From NCBI GenBank assembly GCA_023437365.1, contig JAEZGK010000058.1:124001-188000 (forward strand): a stretch of DNA of 64,000 nt, given 5' to 3'. This DNA is from Bacillota bacterium (GTDB lineage Bacteria; Bacillota; Clostridia; Lachnospirales; Lachnospiraceae). Each line of letters begins with the position of its first letter. Within the stretch, counting starts at the first letter, position 1. The translations under genes were made by a program, and so were the position numbers. Below are positions 44,903-54,397 of this stretch, piece after piece. Under the pieces are notes generated by a model, which was given only the letters and a program-made list of their open reading frames with translations, was not told where the DNA came from and ran no database searches.

Positions 44903-46201
44903 ATGATTGGTATCGTACTGTTTTTATTATTGGTTGTTTCGGAGGTCGTATTCCTTTTTCTTCAAATATTTCAAAAGAGTTCCTTACAGAAGAAAAAAGC
45001 GTTCCTTCCTCTTGCAGAATTACTCTTATTTGTCGTTCTGCTTCTTGCCGGGGTAATTCTATTTAGCTTCCGCTGGTTCCTGCTCCTCGTATTTCTGATT
45101 GTCCGCGGTAGCTTTGCCGTAATAACTCTGATGAGGAAGAGACAAGAGAGATCTTATCGGCTATCCGGGACAATCGGCAGATTTGCCGGCAGTGTCCTTT
45201 TGATCCTGCTGGTCTGCTTACCGGCACTGATCTTTCCTCAGTATAAGCCGCTTACTCTCTCCGGCAGCTATACGCTTGCTACCGCAAGCTATACCTGGAC
45301 GGATGAAAGCCGTGTGGAGACCTTCGAAGAGGACGGCTCGAAGAGACAGGTTACGGTACAATTCTGGTATCCGGATATCGATACCGAGGAGAAATTCCCC
45401 CTGGTGGTCTTCTCCCATGGGGCCTTTGGTTTCCGTATGAGCAATTATTCGACCTTTGCAGAACTGGCAAGCAACGGCTATGTGGTCTGCAGCATCGATC
45501 ACCCTTACCATGCTTTCTTCACGAAGCAGACTGATGGAAAAGTAATCACCGTAAATCAGACTTTTCTGCAGGAAGCCATGAATATCAATGAAAGTGATTC
45601 CACGGAAGACTATATCTTTAGCACCACTCAGGAATGGTTAAAGCTGCGTACCGATGATATGAACTTTGTCATAGATACGATTGAGCAGCTTACGGAGGCA
45701 TCGGAAGAGGATGAAGTATTTCAACATACGGACTTAACTAAGATCGGTGTTATGGGCCATTCACTCGGTGGAGCTACTTCTGTAGCTATCGGAAGGCAGC
45801 GGAAGGATGTAGATGCTGTTATTGATATCGATGGCTCAATGCTTGGGGAAGAGCTGTCCTATCAAAACGGTAAGTATCAGTTAAATCAGGAAGCCTATCC
45901 GCTCCCCTTGCTGGCAATTGACTCCACTGACCATTATCAGGAGGGGCTGTCCTACGGCGATCAGTATGCGAATAACGTGACCCTGGCCAATGCTCTGGAT
46001 GGTCGGGAAGTACATTTTGATCATGCCGGACACTTAAATTTTACTGACCTGCCCTTCTTTTCTCCCACACTTGCCGGTATGCTTGGAACCGGGAATATTG
46101 ACCGCACATATTGCATAAAAACCATGAATGATGTAATCTTGAAGTATTACAATCATTATCTGAAAGGGGCCGGGCAGCTCTCTCTGAAAGAGGTCTACTG
46201 A
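44903..46201 (+). CDS. Membrane-anchored alpha/beta hydrolase (PAF-acetylhydrolase-like)
   Basis: 432 residues. The first 115 hold three or four membrane helices. The rest is an alpha/beta hydrolase: oxyanion segment VVFSHGAFGFR, nucleophile GHSLGGATS, likely Asp in DIDGSM or LLAIDS, and His in HFDHAGHLNF. The pattern is closest to platelet-activating-factor acetylhydrolase-type lipases and esterases; the substrate is unknown. ATGGAGG precedes the start. Not linked by spacing to the LytTR operon that follows 90 bp later. Confidence 0.85.
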   Translation: MIGIVLFLLLVVSEVVFLFLQIFQKSSLQKKKAFLPLAELLLFVVLLLAGVILFSFRWFLLLVFLIVRGSFAVITLMRKRQERSYRLSGTIGRFAGSVLLILLVCLPALIFPQYKPLTLSGSYTLATASYTWTDESRVETFEEDGSKRQVTVQFWYPDIDTEEKFPLVVFSHGAFGFRMSNYSTFAELASNGYVVCSIDHPYHAFFTKQTDGKVITVNQTFLQEAMNINESDSTEDYIFSTTQEWLKLRTDDMNFVIDTIEQLTEASEEDEVFQHTDLTKIGVMGHSLGGATSVAIGRQRKDVDAVIDIDGSMLGEELSYQNGKYQLNQEAYPLPLLAIDSTDHYQEGLSYGDQYANNVTLANALDGREVHFDHAGHLNFTDLPFFSPTLAGMLGTGNIDRTYCIKTMNDVILKYYNHYLKGAGQLSLKEVY

Positions 46202-46291
46202 TTTCGTAAAGCTTCTGAGCGCATACCTCCTCTTAAAGATACCGTGGAACTATAATTCTCCACAAACGAGAATTAGCTACCAGGAGGAGGA

Positions 46292-46759
46292 ATGGAGCCA
46301 ATCATGAAAGTCACCATTGAACGCGTTCAGCCACAGGCAGAGGAACAGGTCCTGATATTATGTCATGAGATTACCGGAGCAATCCTTGAGATTGAAGCCT
46401 TCGTTAAATCACGCGAGGAGAATCTGGAAGCCTTCGAGGAGGGCCGTTCCTTTCTGCTTCCCCTGTCGGATATTTGCTATGTAGAATCCGTCGACAATCA
46501 TGTTTTCGCTTATTTCGAAGACAAAGTGTATGAACTGAAATTAAAGCTATATGAATTTGAGGAAGCTCACGGCAAGAAGCAGTTTTTCCGCTGTTCGAAG
46601 GCCGTAATCATTAACCTGATGAAGATAACCTCCCTAAAACCGGCAATGAATGGCCGCTTTGCCGCAACCCTACATAACGGTGAGATCGTCATCATCTCCA
46701 GAAAATATGTCAGTCAGTTGAAAACTCGTCTGAAAGGAGAGGTTGCGGATGAATCCTAA
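46292..46759 (+). CDS. LytTR DNA-binding regulator
   Basis: 155 residues with a C-terminal LytTR DNA-binding domain (about 55-150; LPLSDICYVESVDNHVFAYF, FFRCSKAVIINLMKI and VIISRKYVSQLK). There is no receiver domain. It overlaps the DUF3021 gene by 11 bases; LytTR-DUF3021 pairs are a common regulator and membrane-partner arrangement. AGGAGGAGGA precedes two possible ATG starts, four codons apart; the first is reported. Confidence 0.92.
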   Translation: MEPIMKVTIERVQPQAEEQVLILCHEITGAILEIEAFVKSREENLEAFEEGRSFLLPLSDICYVESVDNHVFAYFEDKVYELKLKLYEFEEAHGKKQFFRCSKAVIINLMKITSLKPAMNGRFAATLHNGEIVIISRKYVSQLKTRLKGEVADES

Positions 46760-47189
46760 GGACTTTCTGAAAAGCTTATTTACCAACTTTTTTATTGTGG
46801 TTACACTTGTAACCCTGGCCATGGCCATACTCGGGCTGACTTTTGAGCCTGACCGAACCTTTGGCTACGAAGCTTACTTTTTCCCTCTTTTTTATAGTGC
46901 ACTGAGCATGCTTCCTTCCATCGTTATGTATTCCAAGAAAGAGCTGACGATCCGTCAAATGTTCTTCAGAGAGCTGCTTCAGCTTTCATTGATTGAATTA
47001 CTTCTGCTCGGACTTATGTTTATAGCCGGTTATCGTGAATTCCGGCTACTGATCTCCCAGGCAATCGCCATCCTTTTGATCTCTCTGGCTGTGAAAGGCA
47101 TATCATGGCTACTGGATGTAAAAAAAGCAAGAGAGTTAAATAAGGAATTGGAAGAATATCAGAGGACCAAAGGAAATATAAATTCCTAA
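46749..47189 (+). CDS. DUF3021 membrane protein, partner of LytTR
   Basis: 146 residues with four membrane helices and a charged, coiled C-terminal tail (KKARELNKELEEYQ), the DUF3021 layout. It likely modulates the LytTR regulator encoded just before it. AAAGGAGAGGT precedes the ATG; the frame also opens at a TTG two codons upstream, but the ATG is better placed. Confidence 0.85.
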   Translation: MNPKDFLKSLFTNFFIVVTLVTLAMAILGLTFEPDRTFGYEAYFFPLFYSALSMLPSIVMYSKKELTIRQMFFRELLQLSLIELLLLGLMFIAGYREFRLLISQAIAILLISLAVKGISWLLDVKKARELNKELEEYQRTKGNINS

Positions 47190-47242
47190 TACGGTTATAA
47201 TAATAGGATAAACGGTAAGTGATAAGATGAGAAAGGATTGCG

Positions 47243-48496
47243 GTGGCACGTATGAAGACATTTGAAGAGTTGTATTATGAAGTACTGTTCAGAACATTGA
47301 AGGAAAAGGATATGAGCTTTCTTGAGAAAATGGAACTTTACGATACGCATCAGCTTGATTGTCTGCTGCATCCCGAGAAGCATCCTATCGTATGGCATAC
47401 GGGCGAGTGTAATTGTGAGGATCCTTCCTGTGTGAAGGTTTGTCCTTTCCACGCGATTCACCCCGGAGAGACCGGCGATTTGGCCATTGAGGAAGAGCAA
47501 TGTGCCGGTTGTTCCCTCTGCATTCAGGAGTGCCGTGCCAAGAATCTAACAGAAAGTAAGGATATCATACCTGCCCTGCAGGCAATTCGTTCCCATAAGG
47601 GCCTCGTCTATGCACTCGTTGCACCTGCTTTTCTCGGTCAATTCAGCAGTGAGGTTACTCCCGGAAAGCTGCGGAATGCCCTTAAGGCAATCGGCTTTGA
47701 CGGCATGATCGAGGTAGCCCTTTTTGCAGACATCCTTACATTAAAGGAAGCCTTGGAGTTCGATGCTAAGATATTGACAGAAAGTGATTATCAGCTGACC
47801 AGCTGCTGTTGCCCTATGTGGATTGCAATGATCAGAAAAATATATAAGGACCTGATGCCCCATGTTCCGCCTGCAGTATCCCCGATGATTGCCAGCGGAC
47901 GTGCCGTGAAAGTAATGCATCCCGATGCCCTTACCGTCTTTGTCGGACCCTGCCTTGCGAAAAAGGCTGAGGCAAAGGAAAAGGATATCGCCGATGCGGT
48001 AGATTATGTTTTGACCTTCCGTGAAATACAGGATATCTTCAATGTCATGGAAATCGATCCTGCACTAATGGAGGAAAGCGAAAAGGATCACTCCTCCCGT
48101 GCAGGTAGGATCTATGCCCACACAGGCGGTGTGAGCGAAGCAGTGCAGACCACGGTAGAGCGCCTTAACCCAGGCAGAAAAATCACAGTTCGTACCCAGC
48201 AGGCTGACGGAGTTCCTGCTTGTAAAGCGATGATCAATGACCTGCTCTCCGGTAATACAACCGCCAATTTTTTTGAGGGAATGGGTTGCGTCGGCGGTTG
48301 TGTCGGCGGTCCCCGCGTCCTGATTCCTCATGAAATCGGCAGAGAGCATGTCGAGGAATACGGGAGTTCCGCTCCCTATGCATCCCCCATTGACAATCCT
48401 TATGTCATCGAGCTTCTCCACCGCCTCGGACTGGATACCGTCGAAAGTCTGCTTGAGAAAAGCGAGATCTTCACCAGGACCTTCGAAACCAAGTGA
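47243..48496 (+). CDS. [FeFe]-hydrogenase, group B-like
   Basis: 417 residues. Two [4Fe-4S] ferredoxin motifs (CNCEDPSCVKVCP and CAGCSLCIQEC) precede the H-cluster domain. Its three signatures are present: L1 TSCCCPMW, L2 GPCLAKKAEA and L3 EGMGCVGGCVGGP, so all four cluster cysteines are there. The TSCCCP form and the GGP ending suggest the monomeric group B type rather than the main group A enzymes; this subgroup call is tentative. It should evolve or oxidise H2 using ferredoxin. A GTG start with AAAGGA five bases before it is preferred over the ATG three codons later. No maturation genes hydE, hydF or hydG are nearby. Confidence 0.88.
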   Translation: MARMKTFEELYYEVLFRTLKEKDMSFLEKMELYDTHQLDCLLHPEKHPIVWHTGECNCEDPSCVKVCPFHAIHPGETGDLAIEEEQCAGCSLCIQECRAKNLTESKDIIPALQAIRSHKGLVYALVAPAFLGQFSSEVTPGKLRNALKAIGFDGMIEVALFADILTLKEALEFDAKILTESDYQLTSCCCPMWIAMIRKIYKDLMPHVPPAVSPMIASGRAVKVMHPDALTVFVGPCLAKKAEAKEKDIADAVDYVLTFREIQDIFNVMEIDPALMEESEKDHSSRAGRIYAHTGGVSEAVQTTVERLNPGRKITVRTQQADGVPACKAMINDLLSGNTTANFFEGMGCVGGCVGGPRVLIPHEIGREHVEEYGSSAPYASPIDNPYVIELLHRLGLDTVESLLEKSEIFTRTFETK

Positions 48497-48517
48497 TTTG
48501 CTTGAAGGCGTAATCAA

Positions 48518-48667
48518 CAAGTAGTCGTAAGTGACCGTGGTATAGGAATGTAAAAAAGTGTCAGCCCGCTGACACTTTCGCGCCCGAGCGGATTGCAAAA
48601 AATGCAGGAGTAACGTCACTCCTGCATTTTTTATTCTTATTCAGCACCACCACGGTCACTTACTTGT
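48518..48667. repeat. Inverted repeat enclosing two terminators
   Basis: A 15-bp perfect stem (48527-48541 with 48649-48663) surrounds two hairpins between convergent genes. An extra ACAAGTA/TACTTGT pairing overlaps the edge. Confidence 0.8.
48555..48632. terminator. Two tandem intrinsic terminators
   Basis: AAAGTGTCAG/CTGACACTTT with a CCCG loop (48555-48578), then AAAAAATGCAGGAGT paired perfectly with 48618-48632. They should stop transcripts from both the hydrogenase and hemerythrin sides. Confidence 0.88.
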
Positions 48668-48680
48668 CATCACATGAAAC

Positions 48681-49073
48681 TTATTCCTGTCCGATGAGCT
48701 TATCACTTCCGACGATATGGTGGATCAGCCAGTCGCTCAAGTAATTAAGGATTTCTAAGATAACCTCCTTCTGATTCTCATCTATATCGCTTAGGTTATA
48801 AGAAGAAATCTTTTCGATAAATTCGTTATGGGAGGCCTTCTGAGAAATAAGTCTCTTATAACGGATACTGATCATATATTCTTCTTCATTACGGAAATGA
48901 AATGCAGCATAATCTTTTAGCTCGTTCAATACGTCCACGATGTAGTCATACTTGTCCGGTATTAAATCATCCATTAGGGTCTCATACGCACGTTCCGCAA
49001 TTTCAAATAACTTCTGATGCTCCAAATCGATGCTCTCAATTCCAGTACGATATTCATCTTTAAAACTGTACAT
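48681..49073 (-). CDS. Bacteriohemerythrin-like protein with one altered iron ligand
   Basis: 130 residues, four-helix hemerythrin fold, which normally binds O2 at a di-iron centre. Ligands seen: His19 (DLEHQKLF), His59 and Glu63 (FHFRNEE), His82, His119 and Asp124 (HHIVGSD). The family motif Y-x5-H-x3-H reads YKRLISQKASH, so Gln78 replaces one His. The usual N-terminal Trp is absent. It may bind iron differently or not bind O2. CTAAGGAGG precedes the ATG; an open upstream stretch of 22 codons is rejected. Confidence 0.85.
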   Translation of the reverse strand: MYSFKDEYRTGIESIDLEHQKLFEIAERAYETLMDDLIPDKYDYIVDVLNELKDYAAFHFRNEEEYMISIRYKRLISQKASHNEFIEKISSYNLSDIDENQKEVILEILNYLSDWLIHHIVGSDKLIGQE

Positions 49074-49120
49074 ATTTTGCCTCCTTAGTATAATATTATA
49101 TTTGGGTTTCCAAATCATAA

Positions 49121-49160
49121 AAGCACGCTCAAAATTCAAGGTGACATTTTGAGCGTGCTT
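49121..49160 (-). terminator. Terminator downstream of the Ig-like protein gene
   Basis: AAGCACGCTCAAAA pairs perfectly with 49147-49160; on the minus strand it is followed by TTTTATG. Confidence 0.85.
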
Positions 49161-49261
49161 CCTCTCAAGCTCTTATGAGATTGACAGAAGCTCTGTCTGC
49201 TCTCATTCTACCCTTCATTGATATAAATATTATATCAAATATATCTATTTTTGTACACAGA

Positions 49262-51799
49262 TTAGTTTGTTACAGTAATCATATATGTGGAGGACATAGC
49301 CTTACAAGCATTACCGTTGGTATCTGTAATCGTATTGGAAATAATCTGTATGCGGAGAGCAGTCCCTGCAGCATATGTACCAATCGGATCAATAACCACA
49401 TTACTGCCGTTTAGGGTTACCGAACTGGGTACCTCAGCACCGCTGTTCAGGAGTGTTACCTTCACTCCCATGTTACCCGTAATTTCCTCCGTAAACTTCA
49501 AAAGAATATTACCTGATGCACTTTCGTAGCTGATACCCGAAAATGAGGGTTTCTTGTTCTCCTTTAATGTAACAGAGGTGGTATAATTTGTTATTGCAGT
49601 ATAGCTGCCGCTGTATCCCATGACGCCTTTGATGGTTACCGGACGCTCTACCGTAAGATCAATTGCATCATCAGGAACGGTCAGTACTACGGTTGCTCCG
49701 GTATCATTCGCGTTCTTTGTTACATTAGCTGCAACAACCGTAACGCCGGTAATCTTATAATTATTCACATTCTGAGCCGATGCATAATCTACCTTATTGG
49801 CAAATTCAACATAAATCTCATTTAGGTTAGTACTCGACTGTGTAATGGTATAAGGACCCGGAAGCTCAGTGGAAGACCCTCCTGTAGTACTGATGCTCAA
49901 TGTTCTCTGCAGATTCTTATTCTTAAACCCATCTGTTACGAAGCCTGCATAGAGATCAAAGGTATAAGTACCAAGTACCGTCATATTAGTCAGCTTCAGC
50001 TTTATGATATTTTCAGGATCTGAAGTGGTAAGCTTTGTATAATTGATGTTGGTTCCCGGCTGGGTATCATCAGCCAGTGTCCTTAACGAAGCTGTGAAAA
50101 TACCTGTAGTGGATGCCAGAGTTACATTTTCTGTAAAGGTTAAAGTTAATGTACCGGTAGCTACATCAAAATCATATGCCGTCAGATACGGGCTTGTCGT
50201 ATCAGATGTAAAGTTCACCGTAAAGGTCTTTGGTGTATAGGCAGATGTATCGGTAGGAATAACATTATAGCTACTCCAGTTCATGACAGATACTGTGATA
50301 TTGCCGGTGAGGGATGCATCTGCATCGGTAATAGTATAATTAACCTTCTTGTTATTCTCTGTATCGACAACTCCGGGAACAGGTGTACCATTATTCACCA
50401 TTAGGGAACCAGGTGCCTGAATACCTCTGCTGAAGTATACTGAGATAACATTATAGGAAGAACGGGTCGCACTGATCGGTACAGCCTGCGGTTTCTGTGT
50501 AGTATCCGTTCTTACGGTTGCCGTATAATAAGCAGTGGAAACCATATTACCGTTCAGATCCTTAATACCGGATAATGCAACCGAGAATACCTTGCCATAG
50601 TCTGCTGCATTAATTCCTGAAAGGTTAAGAACGAGGGACTTCTTATTAGAGCTCAATACATAATTCAGCTTATTACCAATAATACTTGTTGTGGAAGAAT
50701 TTGCTGTAGCTCCCTGTAATACCATGACATTGGAGACCTTAAGATTGGTCACATCAATTGCCTCCGAGAAATTAATCGTATTAACAAATCCCGTATCATC
50801 CAGAACTGAGCCTGTGTACTGCGGGGCTGTATTGTCTACATAATTCAGAGTAGTGGACCACTCATTCAACGCAACACCGGTAGTTGTTTTGATACCGTTC
50901 GTGAAGGTTATCGTATAAATACCATCAAAGGCTTTCGAGGCTGTAATTGTCAAAACTGTCCCGTCCGAAGATAAGGTCGGTGTCAGTGTACCATAATCGC
51001 CTGCCAGCACTCCCTTTGAATCCTTACCCATACCGACAGTAATATTGCTGGTTAACTTACCGCTTGTATCAATGACAGTACTCTTATCTACCGGACTGTC
51101 AAAAACAACCTTGATATCGGAGGAGCTGATGATATCTGCACTTTTAATCTCATAGGAAGGACCTTTTACTTCGATGATAATGGAATCATCCACTATACTT
51201 TTCATTGCCAGACTCTTGGAAGAAGTCTTCACGGCTTTTACCCTTAAGGTTGCTTTGCCCGGCTTCAAGGCCTTAACAATACCGTCAGCACTGTTCAGCA
51301 CCTGTATACAATCACCCTTGTCAACATACCAATAGGTCTTATCCGTCGATTTCACGGGTGTCAGCGCATACTCAAAGTCAAAGGTAGAATCTACCATCAT
51401 AATATGAGCGCCGTTTACCTCTGTTTCATTCGTTATCGTAATCTGCTCTGCAGGTAAGATGACTGTTACCTTGCAGGTTATCGTCTTAGTCTTCTTGCTT
51501 GGATATGTAATCTTGCAGCTAATTGTAGCCGAACCTGCACCGACGCTGGTTACAACACCTTTGCTTGATACCTTTGCTACGCTTTTTTTGGAAGTAGTAT
51601 ATTTATATGTACTTCCTTTTACCTTGTTGTTAATAACCAGCGTATAGGTATCTCCAACATCAGTAATCTCCACCTTACTCTTCTTGAATTTAGGAGTAGC
51701 CGCTGCGCTTACCACCGAAGTGCTTGTAAGCCAGAAAATCGGTACTGCCAGCATCAAGGACAGAAGTAAAGCGATTTTTTTGCCTGATTTCAATCTCAT
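49262..51799 (-). CDS. Secreted Ig-like (Big_2) domain surface protein
   Basis: An 845-residue exported protein: signal peptide (1-33), one or two bacterial Ig-like group 2 domains (about 35-210, with KSVAKVSSKGVVTSVGAGSATISCK), then repeated beta-sandwich units with Ca-free, Thr/Ser/Asn-rich sequence and a repeating pattern of the type F(T/S)xx(I/V)xxxTGxxL or VxFSxxI. No sortase motif or catalytic domain was found. It is likely a cell-surface or extracellular adhesion or structural protein. CAGGAGGCGG precedes the start. The size and weak repeats suggest tandem duplication. Confidence 0.85.
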   Translation of the reverse strand: MRLKSGKKIALLLSLMLAVPIFWLTSTSVVSAAATPKFKKSKVEITDVGDTYTLVINNKVKGSTYKYTTSKKSVAKVSSKGVVTSVGAGSATISCKITYPSKKTKTITCKVTVILPAEQITITNETEVNGAHIMMVDSTFDFEYALTPVKSTDKTYWYVDKGDCIQVLNSADGIVKALKPGKATLRVKAVKTSSKSLAMKSIVDDSIIIEVKGPSYEIKSADIISSSDIKVVFDSPVDKSTVIDTSGKLTSNITVGMGKDSKGVLAGDYGTLTPTLSSDGTVLTITASKAFDGIYTITFTNGIKTTTGVALNEWSTTLNYVDNTAPQYTGSVLDDTGFVNTINFSEAIDVTNLKVSNVMVLQGATANSSTTSIIGNKLNYVLSSNKKSLVLNLSGINAADYGKVFSVALSGIKDLNGNMVSTAYYTATVRTDTTQKPQAVPISATRSSYNVISVYFSRGIQAPGSLMVNNGTPVPGVVDTENNKKVNYTITDADASLTGNITVSVMNWSSYNVIPTDTSAYTPKTFTVNFTSDTTSPYLTAYDFDVATGTLTLTFTENVTLASTTGIFTASLRTLADDTQPGTNINYTKLTTSDPENIIKLKLTNMTVLGTYTFDLYAGFVTDGFKNKNLQRTLSISTTGGSSTELPGPYTITQSSTNLNEIYVEFANKVDYASAQNVNNYKITGVTVVAANVTKNANDTGATVVLTVPDDAIDLTVERPVTIKGVMGYSGSYTAITNYTTSVTLKENKKPSFSGISYESASGNILLKFTEEITGNMGVKVTLLNSGAEVPSSVTLNGSNVVIDPIGTYAAGTALRIQIISNTITDTNGNACKAMSSTYMITVTN

Positions 51800-51917
51800 T
51801 CAACCCGCCTCCTGATTTGCATTAATTCTTTTACCATGACTCTGTTCTCCATAGCGTGAAGATGCTTTTCAAGATAATCCCAGTTTTTCAGAATTATCTT
51901 CACATTTATCACTATAT

Positions 51918-51946
51918 ATGGTATCATAACACAACTATAATGTCAA
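51918..51946 (-). promoter_or_regulatory. Possible promoter of the Ig-like protein gene
   Basis: On the minus strand TTGACA (51946-51941), 17 bp, TACCAT (51923-51918); the -10 is weak. Confidence 0.4.
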
Positions 51947-52016
51947 AATCTTGTCGCAATGTTTAATTTTTTCTTAACTCCCTGATTTTGGTCCTAATTA
52001 CCCATACAACAAGGGT

Positions 52017-52952
52017 CTACAGTGATTTTTCCATCACATAATCATCCATCACAAAGCCTGCGCCGATCTCCGTAACCTTCGTCTCTTTTTTTATAAAACC
52101 AAGACTTTCATAAACAGAAATACTATTCCCGTTGTTTCTGTTCACGGTGAGCCATATCCTCGAAAGCCGACTGTCGCGGCCTATACTTTCCAGGTAATCC
52201 ATAGCCTGTCGTGCAAAGCCTCTGCCCCTGAATTTCTTAGCGATATAGAACTTACTTAAGAACAAGGCATCTTTTTCCTTCCTGATGGACAGATAACCGC
52301 AGGTTCCTCCAAAGCATTTCAAAAGGTAATACTCATAACCATCCTGTTCGATTTGTTCTCGGATTGCTTCCTCTGTCTGATACTTCGTCACCATGTAATC
52401 CACCTGGGCTTTCCCGAGAATGGCTTCATAATGCTCATGCCAGATCTCCTCAGCAAGAGCCGCTGTTTCTCTTCGAAGCTCCTCTGTCGTAACTGCTACA
52501 GGAGTAACTTCATACAATACACGTTCTATGATCTCTGCCGCATCCTTCACCAGCTGCGCGCAGGGTCTGGTATTATAATATTTCTTGGTTCTGGGCTCCG
52601 GCGTCGCCGTCTGGGGTGTATTGTTATCCAGCCCCAATAGCTCGCGGCATATAATCGAACCACTCAGCTTCTTAAACTCCTCCGATAAGTGCTGAACCAC
52701 TTCATAATTATATTTTTTTCCTTCATCATCCATTTGCTTCACAGATCCTGTCTCAAGCCCGGCAATCATACACATACCGGATACAGCCCCGCAGACTTCC
52801 CTCATACGTCCTACACCACCGCCGAAGGATGCGGAAAGCTTTAAGGCCGTGTCACGGTCAATCCCATAGTAATCACTAAAGGCCGCAAATACGGACTGTG
52901 AACAGTTATAGCCCTCATTGAATAAATGCTCTGCTGCTTCTACCCTTGTCAT
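52017..52952 (-). CDS. C_GCAxxG_C_C protein fused to a GNAT acetyltransferase
   Basis: 311 residues. The N-terminal part (1-150) is the C_GCAxxG_C_C redox-type family: GYNCSQSVFAAF, FGGGVGRMREVCGAVSGMC, then further Cys in IICREL and RPCAQLV. From about 155 to the end is a GNAT domain with the acetyl-CoA loop FRGRGFARQAMDYL and NNGNSISVYESLGF. These are normally separate proteins. The function of the first family is unclear. GGAAGGG precedes the start. It ends close to the terminator region before the Ig-like gene. Confidence 0.88.
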   Translation of the reverse strand: MTRVEAAEHLFNEGYNCSQSVFAAFSDYYGIDRDTALKLSASFGGGVGRMREVCGAVSGMCMIAGLETGSVKQMDDEGKKYNYEVVQHLSEEFKKLSGSIICRELLGLDNNTPQTATPEPRTKKYYNTRPCAQLVKDAAEIIERVLYEVTPVAVTTEELRRETAALAEEIWHEHYEAILGKAQVDYMVTKYQTEEAIREQIEQDGYEYYLLKCFGGTCGYLSIRKEKDALFLSKFYIAKKFRGRGFARQAMDYLESIGRDSRLSRIWLTVNRNNGNSISVYESLGFIKKETKVTEIGAGFVMDDYVMEKSL

Positions 52953-52998
52953 ACTGTTTCCCTTCCTAGGTTTCTGAAACCATCTTAAGCCTACCGAA

Positions 52999-54204
52999 TC
53001 AATTCATTCGGCTATTCTGCACTACCCTTCTCTTCAGGAATACCCTGTCCCTGGACATGACCTTAGCATAGACCTCTTCTACCTGACAAGCAAATTCCTG
53101 CATGGAATACTTTCTGACCTTTTTCAAAGCATTGCCCGAGTAATCCGTCTCCTTATCCCGGAATAGAATCTGATCCAATCCGTGATAAAGCCCCTCCTGA
53201 TCAGTAAAGGTATAACCGTTATTGCCCTGCTCCAGAATATCCTCCAGGCATTTATCCTCACGTGCTACAACCGGAAGTCCGGAGGCCATCGCCTCAATAT
53301 AGGTAAGACCCTGGGTCTCACTACGGGACGCACTGACAAATACATCGCCGAGCCTGTAATATAGACCAATCGTATCCCAGGCTTTCGAACCGGTAAAAAC
53401 CACAGAGGAAGCCACCTTCAATTCATAGACGAGTTCCTGAAGCTTTCCAAGCTCGGGTCCGCTCCCGACGATAACAAACTTGACATTCTCTCTTGAAGCC
53501 ATATATTCCGGCATCGCACGAAGTATCTCCTCGATATTCTTCTCCTGAGATACCCGTCCGATGTAAATCAAGACCTTATCTTCTTTTTGTATTCCGTAGC
53601 TTTTTCTGAGCGCCTCAATTTCTTCCTCCGTATACCTATCCCGCTCGAATTTGCTTAAATCAATCCCGGTCGGAACTATAGAGATATCTTTATGAACGCT
53701 GTAGGCCATCAGAAGCCTTTTCGTCTTTTCTGTCGGTACGATTACCTGCTCCACGGTGTTGCAACAGAGCTTGGTATAAGTCCTGGCGAAAGCTTTTGCT
53801 CTCCTGTCCAGTGCCTTGAAGTGAGTCAGATAATGTGTATAATCCTCGTATATTGTATGATAGGTATGGACGATGGGAAGCTTCAGCTCCTTTGCCATAA
53901 TACGTCCAAAGATCCCCAGAGAAAACTCCGTATGGGTATGAATAATATCCAGCTTCAATTTCTTTATAATATGGGCAAGCTTCGGATGATAAAATAGACC
54001 TACCCTTCGCTCTGTGATAAGTATAAACGGAATACTGGGTACGCGGTATACGTTATGCTCCTGTTCGGGAGCTCCGGGTGTAGTAGTCGTAAATACATAA
54101 ACATTATGTCCCCGTTTCTCCAATTCCTTCTTCAACAAATATACTGAGGTTGCAACCCCGTTAATCTCAGGGTAATAGGTCTCCGAAAATAAGCCAACAT
54201 TCAT
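52999..54204 (-). CDS. GT4 glycosyltransferase (diacylglycerol glucosyltransferase-like)
   Basis: 401 residues, GT-B fold, retaining GT4 family. The N-terminal MNVGLFSETYYPEINGVATSV and HTHTEFSLGIFGR are typical of the glycolipid-forming group; the E-x7-E motif lies in SETQGLTYIEAMASGLPVVA. It probably adds glucose from UDP-glucose to diacylglycerol to form membrane glycolipid, or acts on another lipid or glycan. The start follows GGCAGGGAGAAT. No transporter or other glycan genes adjoin it. Confidence 0.88.
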   Translation of the reverse strand: MNVGLFSETYYPEINGVATSVYLLKKELEKRGHNVYVFTTTTPGAPEQEHNVYRVPSIPFILITERRVGLFYHPKLAHIIKKLKLDIIHTHTEFSLGIFGRIMAKELKLPIVHTYHTIYEDYTHYLTHFKALDRRAKAFARTYTKLCCNTVEQVIVPTEKTKRLLMAYSVHKDISIVPTGIDLSKFERDRYTEEEIEALRKSYGIQKEDKVLIYIGRVSQEKNIEEILRAMPEYMASRENVKFVIVGSGPELGKLQELVYELKVASSVVFTGSKAWDTIGLYYRLGDVFVSASRSETQGLTYIEAMASGLPVVAREDKCLEDILEQGNNGYTFTDQEGLYHGLDQILFRDKETDYSGNALKKVRKYSMQEFACQVEEVYAKVMSRDRVFLKRRVVQNSRMN

Positions 54205-54397
54205 TTCATTCTCCCTGCCTTTCCCTTATTTACGCAAATCTCACAGCCCATTTCATAATAATGTATTTAAAATCAAATGTAAAGTTAGGATTAACAATAT
54301 TTTCAAATATAACGAATTTTTGCTTTATTTTTTTATAAAAGCGAATTATAATGGGATAATAATAAAAAATTATATAAATCGAAAGGATGATTGCTGA

